Positions 36,096 through 48,057 of a stretch of 64,000 bases of DNA are shown piece after piece. The notes under the pieces were generated by a model that did not search any database, was not told the origin of the DNA, and saw only the letters and a program-made list of their open reading frames with translations. Source of the DNA: Haliotis asinina (lineage: Eukaryota; Mollusca; Gastropoda; Lepetellida; Haliotidae); the NCBI RefSeq assembly GCF_037392515.1, contig NC_090291.1, positions 30,862,001-30,926,000 on the forward strand, read 5' to 3'. The translations under genes were made by a program, and so were the position numbers. The first letter of the stretch is position 1; each line of letters opens with the position of its first letter.

Positions 36096-36210
36096 TACAT
36101 CCTCGACCAAACCTAAATGCTAAGAACGCAAATGTGCAAAATCACGAAATCACTTGCGTGATGAGCCAGTTTTGAGCGAATTCTTTTTCATAACCCTTTT
36201 AAATTATTAG

Positions 36211-36346
36211 GCTAGTTAGTGTGTGCTTTTCTTCCTTCAGAAATATCCATCATGTATTCTGTCGTTTTGTATTCTGTCCAGTAATTGCTTTCTTGTTATA
36301 TCCCGCTGTTTCAAAAATCGAAATTACTATTTGTCTTCTCGTTGCT
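36211..36346. repeat. 135-bp direct repeat, second copy
   Basis: This is the second copy of the block at 35581-35715. The sequences on either side differ from those around the first copy, so only this block is repeated. Confidence 0.9.
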
Positions 36347-37015
36347 TCGGGTTTCTAAAATATCCGCCTAGTAACGTAGAGTATTTTCTCGTTACGTTTC
36401 GTTACTAATGTTTGAAATAATGAGAATTATATAAAATTAGTTACACTACCAAAACAGCACTATAGGGTTTCAGAAAAAAACAACAAACTCGGTTTTAAGT
36501 ACTGTAATTCTACATAAGGACAACATATTATTTTCACGTTTTTTGTTGAAGAAAATAATTTTGTGCGAAACTTCGGGGCCTGCAAGAAGCATTTACATCT
36601 ATTATGAATAAAAAAGTGATGTCCATGAAAAAATAGTTCGTGTTCTTCAACGTGCACACGTGAAGTCTGCTGTTGTTGTCGGTTAAGGGAGAAATTGTTT
36701 GAGTGTTTCACTTGTGTTAGACAAGGAGGTCCATTATCGTCCTTTGTTGTTCACCATATTTATCAAAGTGTGGACCAGGTCATTAATTAAGTAGGGATAA
36801 CCAATTTAGCCCACTTAATTAGTGTGCTATTTTTTATCTGCATTTTGGGAGGTCTGCGTAATGGGAGTGAACCATGCCAGACAGCCACCTTCTGAATAGT
36901 TCTGTTGAACATTCATACTCACATTAATGTTGGTTTAAAGCAATAGACAAAACATTTTATGAATGCCCTTATGCAAATAAACATTGTAAACTGTCGCACA
37001 CGTGCGCATGCGCTC
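36347..37015. other. Intergenic with a short reverse-transcriptase relic
   Basis: Near 36710-36775 the plus strand reads CVRQGGPLSS and, after a frame change, PLLFTIFIK. This fits the conserved RQG.PLSP.LF..... motif of LINE reverse transcriptases. Nothing else of the element remains, and the rest of the interval shows nothing. Confidence 0.35.
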
Positions 37016-37392
37016 ACACTCACACAACCTCCAGTCACTCTCTTACCCTACAAACACTCACACAACCTCCAGTCGCTCTCCTACCCTACAAACACTCACA
37101 CAACGTCCACCCTCTCTCCTACCCCACAAACACTCACACAACGTCCCCCCTCTCTCCTACCCTACAAAACTCACACAACGTCCACCCTCTCTCCTACCCC
37201 ACAAACACTCACACAACCTCCAGTTACTCTCCTACCCCACAAACACTCACACAACGTCCACCCTCTCTCCTACCCCACAAACACTCACACAACCTCCAGT
37301 TACTCTCCTACCCTACAAACACTCACACAACGTCCACCCTCTCTCCTACCCCACAAACATTCACACAACCTCCAGTTACTCTCCTACCCTAC
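37016..37392. repeat. 38-bp minisatellite
   Basis: About ten units follow ACTCACACAACCTCCAGTCA then CTCTCCTACCCTACAAAC. Two unit types alternate, CCTCCAGTTACTCT and CGTCCACCCTCTCT. The cytosine-rich strand and non-triplet unit length argue against coding. Confidence 0.95.
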
Positions 37393-38299
37393 TCCTACTG
37401 CGATATAATTATCTGATAAAGTGTCCTGTATTCTGACACTGTTATAGATAAACACCCAGACAGCCACAATGATGGGGCAATCAATTCAATCAATATAAAT
37501 CTCTCATTATCATGGCAGATAATAGAACCTAACTTCAACAGAACCTAACTTCAGTCACGTACAGTATCGTCGTGACCGAAGCGTCAAACATGTCACAACA
37601 CTATCATTGCATAGTATCTGAGCTCGCGGTTGTAATCAGCTTGTCATCTTACACGAGTCACGCCTGTCATTTAAATGTATAGTAAAACCTGTGAAGATCC
37701 GGGTAAGAAGTACTCTTTTGCAGCCCATATTTGTGGTCAGAGGTGACTAGCGGGATATGCTGGTCCAGCGCGATGATTTGGTTGACACACGTAATATCCC
37801 AATTGCATTGACCGACGTTCATGATGTTGATCACTGGATTGTCTGCTACAGACTCGATTCATTTACTAATTTTACATTTACATTTTTATTCCTTTGAAGC
37901 CAAAGAGTGGACAACCTAACAACACGTCTTTTGTTTGAGCCTCTTTAAGAAGAACGCTTCCAGGGGTTCGAACTACTGACATTCCTCCCTCCTGACAGGC
38001 ACACTGTCCACAATACCATGAAGGCGATCACAACCCAATGGCGTGAATGTATAACAAGGGCTACGGTCAAAGAAAACGAATAACGTCGCATCTGCATAGT
38101 TTTAGCCTTGAGCGTGAAAACCAACTTTACGCATACACATAAGTCAATTATGAATGCAAAGTAATATCTAAAAGGAATGTCTTTACATACACATATTGAC
38201 ATTACAATTAACAGTGTTTGCACATCTTCAGCATGCGTGGCGTTGGCATAAGGCATGATGGCAATATATAGAGGAAGACCGTCTTTATTGCAGTGAGAG
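37393..38299 (+). other. Intergenic with a diverged SINE family 1 copy
   Basis: At about 37690-37870 motifs such as TTGGTTGACACACGTAATAT and GATGTTGATCACTGGATTGT mark a plus-strand SINE copy. No gene is visible in the remainder. Confidence 0.5.
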
Positions 38300-38334
38300 C
38301 GACGTTTCGGTGTAGGTTCTAAAATGTTTATCAG
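38300..38334 (-). ncRNA. Degenerate hammerhead-like motif
   Basis: On minus it reads CTGATAA, a spacer, TAGAACCTACACC, then CGAAACGTCG. The GAAACGTC side and the 3' arm of helix II (ACACC) are as expected, but CTGATGA is altered and the matching 5' arm of helix II is gone. Downstream AATAAAGACGGTCTTCCTC is the kind of tail seen after related motifs. This is a dead relic at best. Confidence 0.35.
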
Positions 38335-39028
38335 TGGTTATCAATCATGTGAGGACAGAGAACCATATAGAGAATGTACAATACAAAAGAGAATTATGAC
38401 TGCAAACGAACCGGGAGGCCAGTGACAATAAAGACATTTAGTCAGGATCGACTGAAGTGTTGGCTGTACTGTATAAACACCCGTTCAAAACGTTTATATA
38501 TGTCTCTCTATCCTTCTATTCTCGTGTTTTTCACCACATGATTACACGATGATAACACCGAAAAATCGCTCTCACTTCAACGAAGAAGTGCTTAATCCAC
38601 ATATTGTTATCATATCGTGAGCTCCAACGTCTCTCCAAGGCGTCACATTGGCATAGTCACAGTCTAATCCAACAGGTGTTTTTGTGTGTGTTTTCTGCAA
38701 CCCTTTCCATCCTCTTCTCATCATATTTCGCCATGATTGTTGTCGTGAACGATCAGAATCGGTCGATATTCAAAGGGACGTAACTCTTGTGGACTTTAAA
38801 GACATTGTGCTTTTTTGCAGTTAATGTAAGCGTTTAGGATATATCTTCATGTTCAGACTATTTCCACTAACTTAAAAGATGAAGTAACACATTAAAAAGA
38901 TAAAAACTCCAACTTTTCCTGATAATTATATTCTCGAAGATAAATTTCACAAGCTGTCGCGTTCGTCCATATCACCGAGGAAACATGGATTCATTCTACG
39001 AAACTTTAGAGTGCTGTTTCCTATGACT
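38335..39028. other. Intergenic, no assignable feature
   Basis: No gene or repeat family is seen. Confidence 0.35.
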
Positions 39029-39310
39029 TTAATAATATAATAGGGTAATTTCTATGTCTCTGAAAGCCATGCCGTAGGGCTTGCTATTAGCACATACAAC
39101 TAAAAACTTGTTAAAAAGCATATGGACGTTAGGGCCGGATTTGAATTTAGCCAAAGGAGATGGGCGTCTTAGGTAAACGAGAAGAGAGTTCCATAGCAGC
39201 AGAGTGTCCGCCATTCTGGCACCAAATGTGTTTAACTTGTGGAAAGTTACAGAAAACCGGAATATGTCAGCTGAACGAAGGTTTCTCAAAGGTTGATTCA
39301 TTGATGTAAG
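39029..39310 (-). mobile_element. LINE C-terminal fragment
   Basis: The minus strand encodes LRNLRSADIFRFSVTFHKLN, TFGARMADTLLLWNSL and FKSGPNVHMLFNKFL. This resembles the ending of CR1/Jockey-type reverse-transcriptase proteins (LRSSD.F.V....T..FG.R.F....P.LWNSLP...FK..LK..LF). It is truncated on both sides of this motif. Confidence 0.55.
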
Positions 39311-40025
39311 ACCGTGGGTGAGCTAATTTATCTGAAGGGTTAAAATTTCTGTTATTCACATGAAGAAAAAAATCAGTTCAAATTTAACTTCTACGCGATT
39401 ACGTAAGTATGCTTGGATATCTACCTCAATGAAATCGTGTCACAGTCTCAGGAACCGTTAAAAGCGCGTACACTCGACGCCTACTGGAAATTGGAAATAT
39501 TGTGCAGATCATGTATTTTCACGAGTGTCTATCACGCGAGGGTTCAAGGATGCAATGAAGTGCAGAGAATGACGTGCACACTTTCGAGCACATGTGAACT
39601 GCTGATGCTGATCAGTTCGTGTCCTTGAGGGTTTCATTTACAGGACAAATACCTCCATTGTAAACCTTTATTAAAACTGCGTCAGTTGTGAACGGTGAAG
39701 GGGGCGTAGTCTTTAATCCATGTGTAATTTATAATCTCGGTAATTTTCATTGTAACATGTAAGCGTCTAATCCATTTAAGCGATTATGAAGAATTGCATA
39801 TATAGCGAGATTCAAATTAACGGGACGCTTTGCAGTGAGGGGAAGGGTTATGTGCTTAAACGCTTGCCAAGCCAGTTATTCGCCTCTGAAACATGACAAT
39901 GATACAAGGAACTGCAGGATTTAATAACACAATTGCAATCCCATCTGCAATGCTACATTTTTTTGTCGCTAATGCGAATTTCATTTAAAAAAAATAAAGG
40001 ACAGATTTCTCACAAATGATTCAAT
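39311..40025. other. Intergenic, no assignable feature
   Basis: No gene or repeat family is seen. Confidence 0.35.
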
Positions 40026-40305
40026 GTGAGTGAGTGAGTGAGTGAGTTTAGTTTTACGCCACACAGCAATATTGCAGCTACATGGCGGTGGTCTGTAAAT
40101 AATTGAGTCTGGACCAGACAATCCAGTGATCAACACCATGAGCATCGATCTGCGCAAATGGGAACCGATGGCATGTGTCAATCAAGTCAGAGAGCCTGAC
40201 CACTCGATCCCGTTAGTTGCCTCTTACGACAAACATAGTCGCCTGTTATGGCAAGCATGGGCTGCTGAAGGCCTATTCTACCCCAGGACCTTCACTGGTC
40301 GATTT
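40026..40305 (-). mobile_element. SINE family 1 copy, well preserved
   Basis: On plus it begins with (GTGA)n and TTTAGTTTTACGCCACACAG and runs through TGGACCAGACAATCCAGTGA and CTCTTACGACAAACATAGTC to CCAGGACCTTCACTGGTC. It is one of the two best-preserved copies, together with 55267-55540. Confidence 0.9.
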
Positions 40306-40689
40306 GATATGAAATTTGGAGTGAGTATCATAGGGATTAAATCTAAGATATATTTAACCTCGATTATCCAATGTATAGAAGTGGCAATTTAGACGTTCTA
40401 GAATCAGTGATCAAATAGCCAGGTGTTAAACACTTCTTGGTGATGCGCCATGATCAACTCATGTAAAACATGCATAAAGTGCTTAGCCTTTTCCTGAACG
40501 TGTCGTTACACATTTCGGCTTATACGCCGAATGGAATGTGTTCTTGTGAATAGTCGAGATTGATTATTCTTCGGGCGTTGAGAATTTGCATTTCTTCAAA
40601 TGACATGCAAAGTCCAAACTGTGACCTTACCAAAAGCCTACACATTCCGGTACTGTGATCTGTTTAAGGTATTGTACAAGATCCGGCAT

Positions 40690-40900
40690 TGTGAGTGAGT
40701 GGGTTGGTTGGGCTTAACGCACTATGGAAGTTACATCAAAGCTTGATGTGGGAGGAAAGCCCGTAGTGATGTAGATTTTAGACAATGGCCACTGTGGTGA
40801 AACCACGAGCGCTAATATGGTGCTCGCACATCCCCAGAAACTGACAGGAACAAACCGGGATTCGAACGTACTAGCGGGGGACTTGAGCTAACTACGGTAG
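40690..40900 (-). mobile_element. Third tRNA-related SINE type
   Basis: On plus it starts GTGAGTGAGTGGGTTGGTTG and GGCTTAACGC, and contains AACCGGGATTCGAACGTACT, the reverse of a B box (GGTTCGAATCC-like). The middle differs from families 1 and 2. A related body (CGAGACAAACCGGGATTCGA) occurs at about 49480-49600. Confidence 0.55.
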
Positions 40901-43900
40901 GACTGGTACAGTAAACTTGAATTGATTGTAATACAGTTACACGAAGATAGTGATAAGTGCTATGTATCGTGTTAACCAGGTGTAACTAGCTTCGTTATGA
41001 CTAGTAAAATAGTGACGAACATTATAGAGAAGTAAAGATTTACATAGAAATAGACTGTCATTGGTGGACTGTATATTGTGCTTTATGTGTTTCTCCAAGC
41101 AAAACATATTGACACTACCACGTAAAAGCATGTCAACAATTTCAGGTGGAAGTTCCGATGCTACTACCATATACTGTACTAAATGTTTATGAATTTATGG
41201 GTTTATAAATTATATTGAAAATGTCCATCAGTGATAATTACAAATGGTTTTAGTTTCGTGGTCTTCATGTGTGAAGGTACAGGCAGGCAGCACCCACACA
41301 CTGATATTATTAGCAACCATGGTCAGATTACAGCTCTTGGCGTCTTGCAATAAATCCCGATTTCAGGGAACGAACGACAAAACACTACTTGCTTTTGTTT
41401 GCGTGCGGATTTTCTGTGTTTGTGTTCTTGGGCGAACTAGAAGACGGAAATCGCGGTAACTGCAACCATTTCGATAGCTGATAGCTTGATATCAAACAGT
41501 TGTCAGATTGGTCCATGAGAAACACATATCCGGTAATTTATACCAGGGTCAACTTAAAGGCAAGATGTCAAATATTTTCGATGTATGTTTTGGCCTATAT
41601 TATATATTTGGGGGCATATGGATTCACTTTAGCTTCCTAAATGATGCAATAAAAGGCTTATTATCCCTCTCGACTTGTGTCAAGATCACAGATGATTTCG
41701 TTTATATAATTAGTTTATGGTACTGTAAATAGATGTAGTATGGTATTGTTAGAGTGTGTTATATATTGTTGGGAGTTGTTGTTAGATTATGTTCGGTAAT
41801 ACTATGGGAACAGGGTTATGTTCAGGGAAGCGTGACCAGGTATGGCCAGAGAGCTGGGGTGTTAATTTGTAAACAATAGAGAGGTGTTGAGTAGCTTGGG
41901 TATGGGAGGTCAATATAAATAGTGAGGAAGGGTAGTAATCTGCACAGTCAGCCAGAATCACCACTGTGTTCACCTGTATGGGTTCAACTTTTGTATGGGA
42001 TTGCATCTCACGCTGGCTGGCGTAAGTTTTTATTATCATTATTACTTTTGTATTTATTGATTGAGTAGATGTAGCAAGAAATTGTTTTACTGATGTAGTA
42101 TTTCTAGATATATGTGCATATTGTAACACTATATAGCCACAAAGCCATTCAAAATTTGAATGTTATCGTTCCACAAAACCTGTTCCACTTTCAAATATGT
42201 AAATCGGAGTAAAGTACATGCATAAAGTATAAGACATTGACACATGTCTTACTGAGTAACTGTAGTTACTTATATTGTATTGTAGTGTCCCGGAACTGGC
42301 CGGTTATCCTTAAAGTAAGGAGAGGGGTATTATCTCCGCCTGTAAGGAGACAGACAAGAGTCTTCCCTGTTGTACAAGGAGCATGTATCTCCTAGTAATG
42401 TGAGATGTGGATGGCACAGCCATCAACCATTACACAGGCCCCTTAAACTCCGTGAGGGAAACCATCGCCTGGGTGTGAGGGATACCACACAAATACCATG
42501 ACGTCACCAAGTGGAACCAAAGTGCACTGACATTCTGATTACATTGTAAAGAGAAAGTGTTCTCTCTGAGTGGCAAATTCCTTTATTGTTATTTAGTTCA
42601 ATTGTTTAGTTTCTGATTGGGATTATATGTAATCATTATCTATATTAGTGAGGGTATTAGGATTTTAGTGTAGTTAGTAGTAGTAGTAGTAGTATTAGAA
42701 CTTTAGCAATATAAGTGGTAGACAGAACTGTATATGTAGCTAGGTTAGGTAATTAGATTAGTTAGTTGTATTTGCACCTGTAGAATTAGTTTAGTATAGG
42801 TATTGGGGTTACTTATATCTTAAGGGGAGGAATAAAGTTTTGCAAAACAAACTATTCTTCTGTTGTGGTTACTTTGGTATGTGACAACTTGCCTTAAATC
42901 CACAACAGCTACCTCGAGACGAACTGCTTCCAAACTGAGAACACTTATCGTATATGGAATGTAAACAGCTGCTGAAAAAAATCAACGAAACTGTTGCACG
43001 CTGTGTCGTCTGTGTTTCCCCAACTGGTTTCAATGACATGGTGCGTCATAGAATATGTGTTAAAGAGCTCTCCAAGGGAGATAGCTCTGTGGATGTCTCT
43101 TGGAGCAGTTCGTCCGATAGAGGGCTCGAGAATCGATTCAATGCAATGTTGCATTAATTCATTCGATTTTTAAAATTTAATGTTGTAATCTAGATATGTA
43201 ATTTATATTGAGTCTCCCTGATGACCAATAGTATTACTGACAGAAATGCATACTATCTATAGTATCTGTCTAGTATTACAAATACTGGGATGTCCGCAAT
43301 AGCAGTTCTGTCTAGAACTTCTATGTGTGAAAGTGTATTTGTGTATTTGATATGAATCGGCGGTACATCACGGAACAAAATGTCATGAATGTCTCGAATG
43401 TTAAGGTAGAGCCAAACACATCTGTATCGAAGTAGAAGGGATCAACGTAAATACTTCGAGTTATCCGAGGTTTCACAGGAAACCAAAGAAATCCATAGGA
43501 ACCATGACTGGATTTCGAGACTACCGTATTTTCGGCAAAACGGTGTTTGACTATATCGTCGAATCAGAGGTTTTCGGACATGATACTTTTTCGGACGGTC
43601 GGTGTTTGGTTATACAGGCAGTATTTGAGATGAAGACAACAACGAATATTCCCTTAAGTGCCCTAAAACACAAAACACGAGGATTCTGGTTTAAATTACG
43701 AGGAGTAAATAGTCACCTTCGTTTTGTTTGAGTGAGTGAGTGAGTGAGTGAGCGAGCGGGCGAGCTGTGTTTAGCGCCGCATTGAACAGTATTCCAGTAC
43801 GGAATGGCGACACAACTCGACACATAATCCGGTTGGAACCGACGACGGTTTTTAACCTCGACACAGGAACGGAACTCTCATTAGCGCCTGCGACGACTGG

Positions 43901-44537
43901 CTCTGACAATATCAAATTTGTTCTTCTGTACTCTGACGACAGTTACGCTTTCTGAGATGATGTCGAATTACACTGTAAACACGTTTAACTATAATCTATC
44001 GTTCTTACACCAGATTTTAGGGAAAATGGGTAAATATCATGTTTGCAGTTACGTAAGAGCCTAGCACGATTTGTAAATTGTGGTTTTTTCTCCAAGCAAA
44101 AACATATCCAAGCAACAAGCTAATGGATCAGTTAATCAATCAATCAGTCATATCAGTCTCAACTGTTGCGCTCAAAGGCTAAATAAAAAAGTGAAATGTT
44201 TCTCGGGCATCGACGCATATTTGTGCGCGTAACAGTATTGTTTATTTCTATTTAAAAAAAATAATGTTGACTTTGCCACGCCCCGATGATCCATTTGTGC
44301 ACTATAAAAATGACTGTCTACAAGAACTAGTGCGACTGAATCTACAACTCGTTAACACGTGCTAAACTTGCCACGCTGTATTTCTGAGAGAAAAACATAA
44401 AAAATGTGTCCCTCCTTCGTCACATTCTTATCTATCAAACATTAAAACAAACGTCCTACCGCCCTCGTCGCTTGTGAAAAACATATGCTTGAGAAACCTT
44501 TAAACTTTTTTAATGCAGCTAATTACAATTATATGAA

Positions 44538-44616
<79 letters not shown>

Positions 44617-45415
44617 ATGAACCAATGCAATAACAAATGTGTTGATGCAAATACGAACTAACAAAACATATGGAGAAGGTTCAAACACCCTCACCATCGA
44701 CAGCTGTAAACCTTGTTTTTGGCGAGAACCATTTTAGGTTCAGTAAATGCGTCATTTACTCCTATATCTATCATTCAGGCCATTCTTCATTCCGTGTTTG
44801 AGCGGGAGCTTGAAAGGTATTTTTCCAACGTATTGCAAGGATTATTTCGAAAATAGCACAGGACCGATAAAACACAATCCAGAAAAAACACATGTCATCT
44901 ATCGAACTGTTTAGATAGCGTAAGTTTATGTAAGGGCGCCTGGCATAGCACGTGTTTCGATTCAATGTCAGAAAACGTGAATTCTAAAATATAAATAAAT
45001 TAATCCCAATAGTGCCAGCGGTCTTGGGATTGGCAGCTACAGCTGCATCAGCGAACCGCGTCTTAGCTGGTGACCTTCACCAAGAAGCAAACGGAGACAA
45101 ATCGAATGAGGAAAAGCAATAGCGTGCCATCTAATAATACATGTCAAAAGTGAAGATGTGCTTGTAGAGAAATGGTCACGTGTGGACCGCCCTCGTGCAC
45201 AGCACATAATAAAACCATTGGTGTCCACAAGCAGTGCCGCAGATTCCTGATGAGCTTTGGATGTTGTTAGCTCATTCATTGAATCTGATACTGGTTACCA
45301 ATATTTCTGAAGAAATCGCAACACTCCTCGGACTTGTGATCAGTACGGAAGCATATGAGAACATAAACTTTTCAGAAGTTTACTGAATATTTATATTTGA
45401 ACAATTCATAAAAAA
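40901..45415. other. Large gene-poor stretch
   Basis: It holds an (AGT)n run near 42680, a SINE tail fragment near 43725-43810, and an (AAAT)n microsatellite at 44536-44620. The segments 41750-42130 and 42283-42889 look like promoter or terminal-repeat sequence (TATAAATAG; an AATAAA near the end), but I found no supporting flanking repeat. No host exon could be recognised. A 67-codon frame at 42954-43157 has no known domain. Confidence 0.4.
44536..44620. repeat. (AAAT)n microsatellite
   Basis: About twenty perfect AAAT units. Confidence 0.98.
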
Positions 45416-45920
45416 ATGTCTTCTAACTTCTACGATTTCGAGCTTCCGCCAGAGCCCCATTCCAGATGTCAGTCGTTCAAGCACAAGTCTCGCTCCCTTA
45501 TTCGACATTGCAGGAACAGAAGTCTTCGACAAGCATCCAAGACGTACACCGTACCATGTTCGTCTCCCGGCATATCTGCTTCCGATGACGAGAGTCGACT
45601 ATGTCGGGTGCGATCTTTCAAGACGACGTCGAAAGGAATTGTGAACCGGGGGGATTCCGTCAAAAGACGCAGCACGAGCAGTTTATTGTCAGGTGGGAGT
45701 TTTCTCGACGAGAAACCGAGACAGTCAAGCACTTCGTCAGATGTGTCGGACATTTCCGAGGTGTCAAGTTTAAGCACGTGTACCACAGTCAGCATCGGGT
45801 CGTCCATTGTTACGTCCTACTACAAAATAGCCCTCCTCGGGGCAAGCGGTTCTGGGAAGACTTCTTTGATGAGGCAGTGCCTTACATCAGAATTCACAAA
45901 TTCATATGAGACGACATCAC
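45416..45920 (+). CDS. RGK-family small GTPase, exon 1
   Basis: This is the first of four exons that join in frame (45416-45920, 47760-47845, 50273-50459, 52267-52538) into 349 codons. RGK proteins are Ras-like GTPases with atypical nucleotide switching that inhibit high-voltage-activated calcium channels through the beta subunit. Exon 1 encodes a serine- and arginine-rich N-terminal extension, the conserved block LCRVRSFKTTSKGIVNRGDS (residues 62-81) extending to SGGSF, and the P-loop GASGSGKT (142-149) within YYKIALLGASGSGKTSLMRQ. The start ATG is the only one upstream of these motifs in frame. The donor is GTAAGT. The paralogue at 869-1430 shares the block, the P-loop and the splice position. 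Confidence 0.92.
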
Positions 45921-45992
45921 GTAAGTGAATATGACCTTTCTCTTTTTGATGTAATAATGAAATAGCAGACGGTGCGGCTGAGCTGCTGTTCT

Positions 45993-46085
45993 TGAGTGAG
46001 TGAGTCCAGTGTTAAGCTGCACTCAGCAATATCTCAGCAGTATGGCAGCGATCTGTAAATCATCGAACCTGGACCAGACAATGCA
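45993..46085 (-). mobile_element. SINE family 1 fragment in RGK intron 1
   Basis: On plus it reads GAGTGAGTGAGTCCAGTGTT, AGCAGTATGGCAGCGATCTG and CCTGGACCAGACAATG. Only the tail half is present. Confidence 0.8.
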
Positions 46086-46469
46086 TCTGCTGTTCTTGAA
46101 AAGCATTCAGATGCTGGGTGGGCATGAATACATGACATCCATAGAGGATGACAAATTATTTTTAGTCTTTGCACGACCTTTCAGAGATGGTTCTTGCTCC
46201 TTCATCATAATGCTGAGTCAGTGCGTAGAATGAAAGTATGCATTGTTACACATGACATGTGTTATCCATAAAACATCTCATGTATTCATGCTTTGCTGCT
46301 GATCAGTATTGTTATTTCCAGGAAGTCTGTAGACGTATGTTAATGATGAGGTCAAACCTGTGTACCAGTGAAATGTGATTATCATATTATGAGTATCCAT
46401 TTGTCAGTTATGTGCTAGGTCATTCCAACTAAGTCGCAAATGTTGCAAATGATACATATTATTAGTATC

Positions 46470-46620
46470 ATGAGTGAGTGAGAGTGAGTTACGCCGCCTT
46501 TAGCAATATTCCAGCAATATCGCGGCGAGGGCACCAAAAATGGGTTTCACACGTTGTACCCATATGGGGAATCGAACCTGGGACTTACAGAAGCACAGGT
46601 GTGGTACTAACAGCCTACTG
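46470..46620 (-). mobile_element. SINE family 2 copy in RGK intron 1
   Basis: On plus it reads GTTACGCCGCCTTTAGCAAT, AAAAATGGGTTTCACACGTT and GGGGAATCGAACCTGG. The head is diverged. Confidence 0.8.
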
Positions 46621-46839
46621 CAGTTAAACACCGTTATGTCGAACTCACGAAGTAAAGTTTAGATCCTTGCATATTTCGGTATTTAGTCAGCATTTCGTTG
46701 CTGTGGAGAACATTGGATAACTCGTATTTACTTCTACACAACGGTGTTTTACTGTATTTGAGTCGATTTTGGACATGTTTTTCGAACCCATTACCTGAAT
46801 GCGCGTCCACGTTTATGATCACGACGATGACCATTAGCC

Positions 46840-47066
46840 TAATTCCACAGCAATAACATGCATTATTATTGCTTTGCTCAATTCCACGGCAATAACATGC
46901 ATTATTATTGCTTTGCCCAATTCCACAGCAATAACATGCATTATTTTTGCTTTGCCCAATTCCACAGCAATAACATGCATTATTATTGCTTTGCCCAATT
47001 CCACAGCAATAACATGCATTATTATTGCTTTGCCCAATTCCATAGTAATAACATGCATTATTATTG
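46840..47066. repeat. 39-bp minisatellite in RGK intron 1
   Basis: Nearly six copies of ATTCCACAGCAATAACATGC then ATTATTATTGCTTTGCCCA are almost identical. They are open in several frames because the unit length is a multiple of three. The array is unrelated in sequence to the other 39-bp array at 10290-10930. Confidence 0.97.
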
Positions 47067-47759
47067 CGTTTAATCTATTTTCAACAAATGGACTACAAAC
47101 CGCCTGTGATTGTTGAAAAAGGGGTCATCAAAATATCCTTCAAGTCATTTGTAACCTCCAATCATTAGTTAATGTAACATATATTGAACACGGAAACAAA
47201 AACCTATAACCTATAAGCCTCAGTAGATTGATCGATATATTCCGTGCGCTTCAAAGTCATCTGTGTGAGGATCAGGGCGTTGCAACTAGCTTTCGATGTA
47301 TAGTGTTTCCAACAACGAAAAGACTATAGGCATAAATGAGTCATCGGCAACATTTTCCTAATACAATGCCGGAATAATGCATTATACTTTATGCAAGAAT
47401 GGAGATTCATTTTAACACCTGTTACAGCAGTGATTTAGCTACATCACGTCATGTCCGTTTGATGAGCTATGCTTGATATTTACCTTATACAAATGTCACA
47501 TACCATAATGATAATAATAAAATGATGCCGATAGTTGTTTATCATTTTACTTAAATCGACAGACTATGGATCGATATGGACAAACCAACAAACGAGCAAT
47601 ATTAAACTAGGGTTCGAACGTGTGATTGTTTTGTCGCACGTCTATATGCCGCAGTTCTGCAGTGCCTTGGGCCACGAGTTTGTAAATGTCAGCTCCTACT
47701 ATCACAAATAAAAAGGGTATTAACAAACTGGTCACAGTGAATTATCGTTGTTGTTTCAG

Positions 47760-47845
47760 ATGATGGTGATGCTGAAGACGACAATACCATGTGTGTGGTT
47801 CTTGATGGAGAAGAGTCAATGGTCGAGCTTGTTGATGATGCTCTG
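47760..47845 (+). CDS. RGK GTPase, exon 2
   Basis: Residues 169-197 begin HDGDAEDDNTMCVVLDGEES and end ELVDDAL. The VVLDGEES strand is typical of RGK proteins (compare VLLDGEESEL). The canonical DxxG of the switch II region is absent, as is usual for this family. The acceptor is GTTGTTTCAG and the donor GTGAGT. A hairpin insertion begins 24 bases after the donor. Confidence 0.9.
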
Positions 47846-47868
47846 GTGAGTAACACATGTTCAATGTG

Positions 47869-48043
47869 TAAGAATGAAGATTGTATGGATATCAACTTCT
47901 TTATGAGAGAACACAACGTTTCGGAGTTAATGCTTACTCCTTCATCAAGCATTAACTCCGAAACGTTGTGTTCTCTCATAAAGAAGTTGATATCCATAAA
48001 ATCTTCATTCTTATGTATTTACACTTCTAAATGACATTCAAAG
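47869..48043. mobile_element. Hammerhead hairpin insertion with 14-bp target duplication
   Basis: Arms 47870-47935 and 47947-48012 are complementary at 65 of 66 positions around an 11-base spacer. The 14-base repeat ACATGTTCAATGTG flanks the unit at 47855-47868 and 48044-48057. On the minus strand the centre reads TTGATGA, helix II GGAGT...ACTCC, then GAAACGTT: a hammerhead with the first core base changed. Downstream TATCCATAAAAT is shared with the hammerhead at 4911-4980. It is probably a Penelope-like terminal fragment inserted as an inverted dimer. Confidence 0.75.
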
Positions 48044-48057
48044 ACATGTTCAATGTG

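Noticed and set aside
36959-37436. Two overlapping frames of about 145 codons
   Set aside because: They are translations of the 38-bp minisatellite, whose unit is not a multiple of three.
42283-42889. Possible solo terminal repeat starting TGTAGTGTCCCGG with AATAAA near the end
   Set aside because: No matching short flanking duplication, second copy or internal region was found in the window, so it is left unassigned.
42954-43157. 67-codon frame with several cysteines and a histidine
   Set aside because: A zinc-finger reading was considered, but the spacing fits no known finger and there is no exon context.
47689-48034. Coding frames across RGK exon 2 and the following hairpin
   Set aside because: The frames read symmetrically through the inverted repeat. 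Only 47760-47845 fits the RGK splice phases and family sequence.
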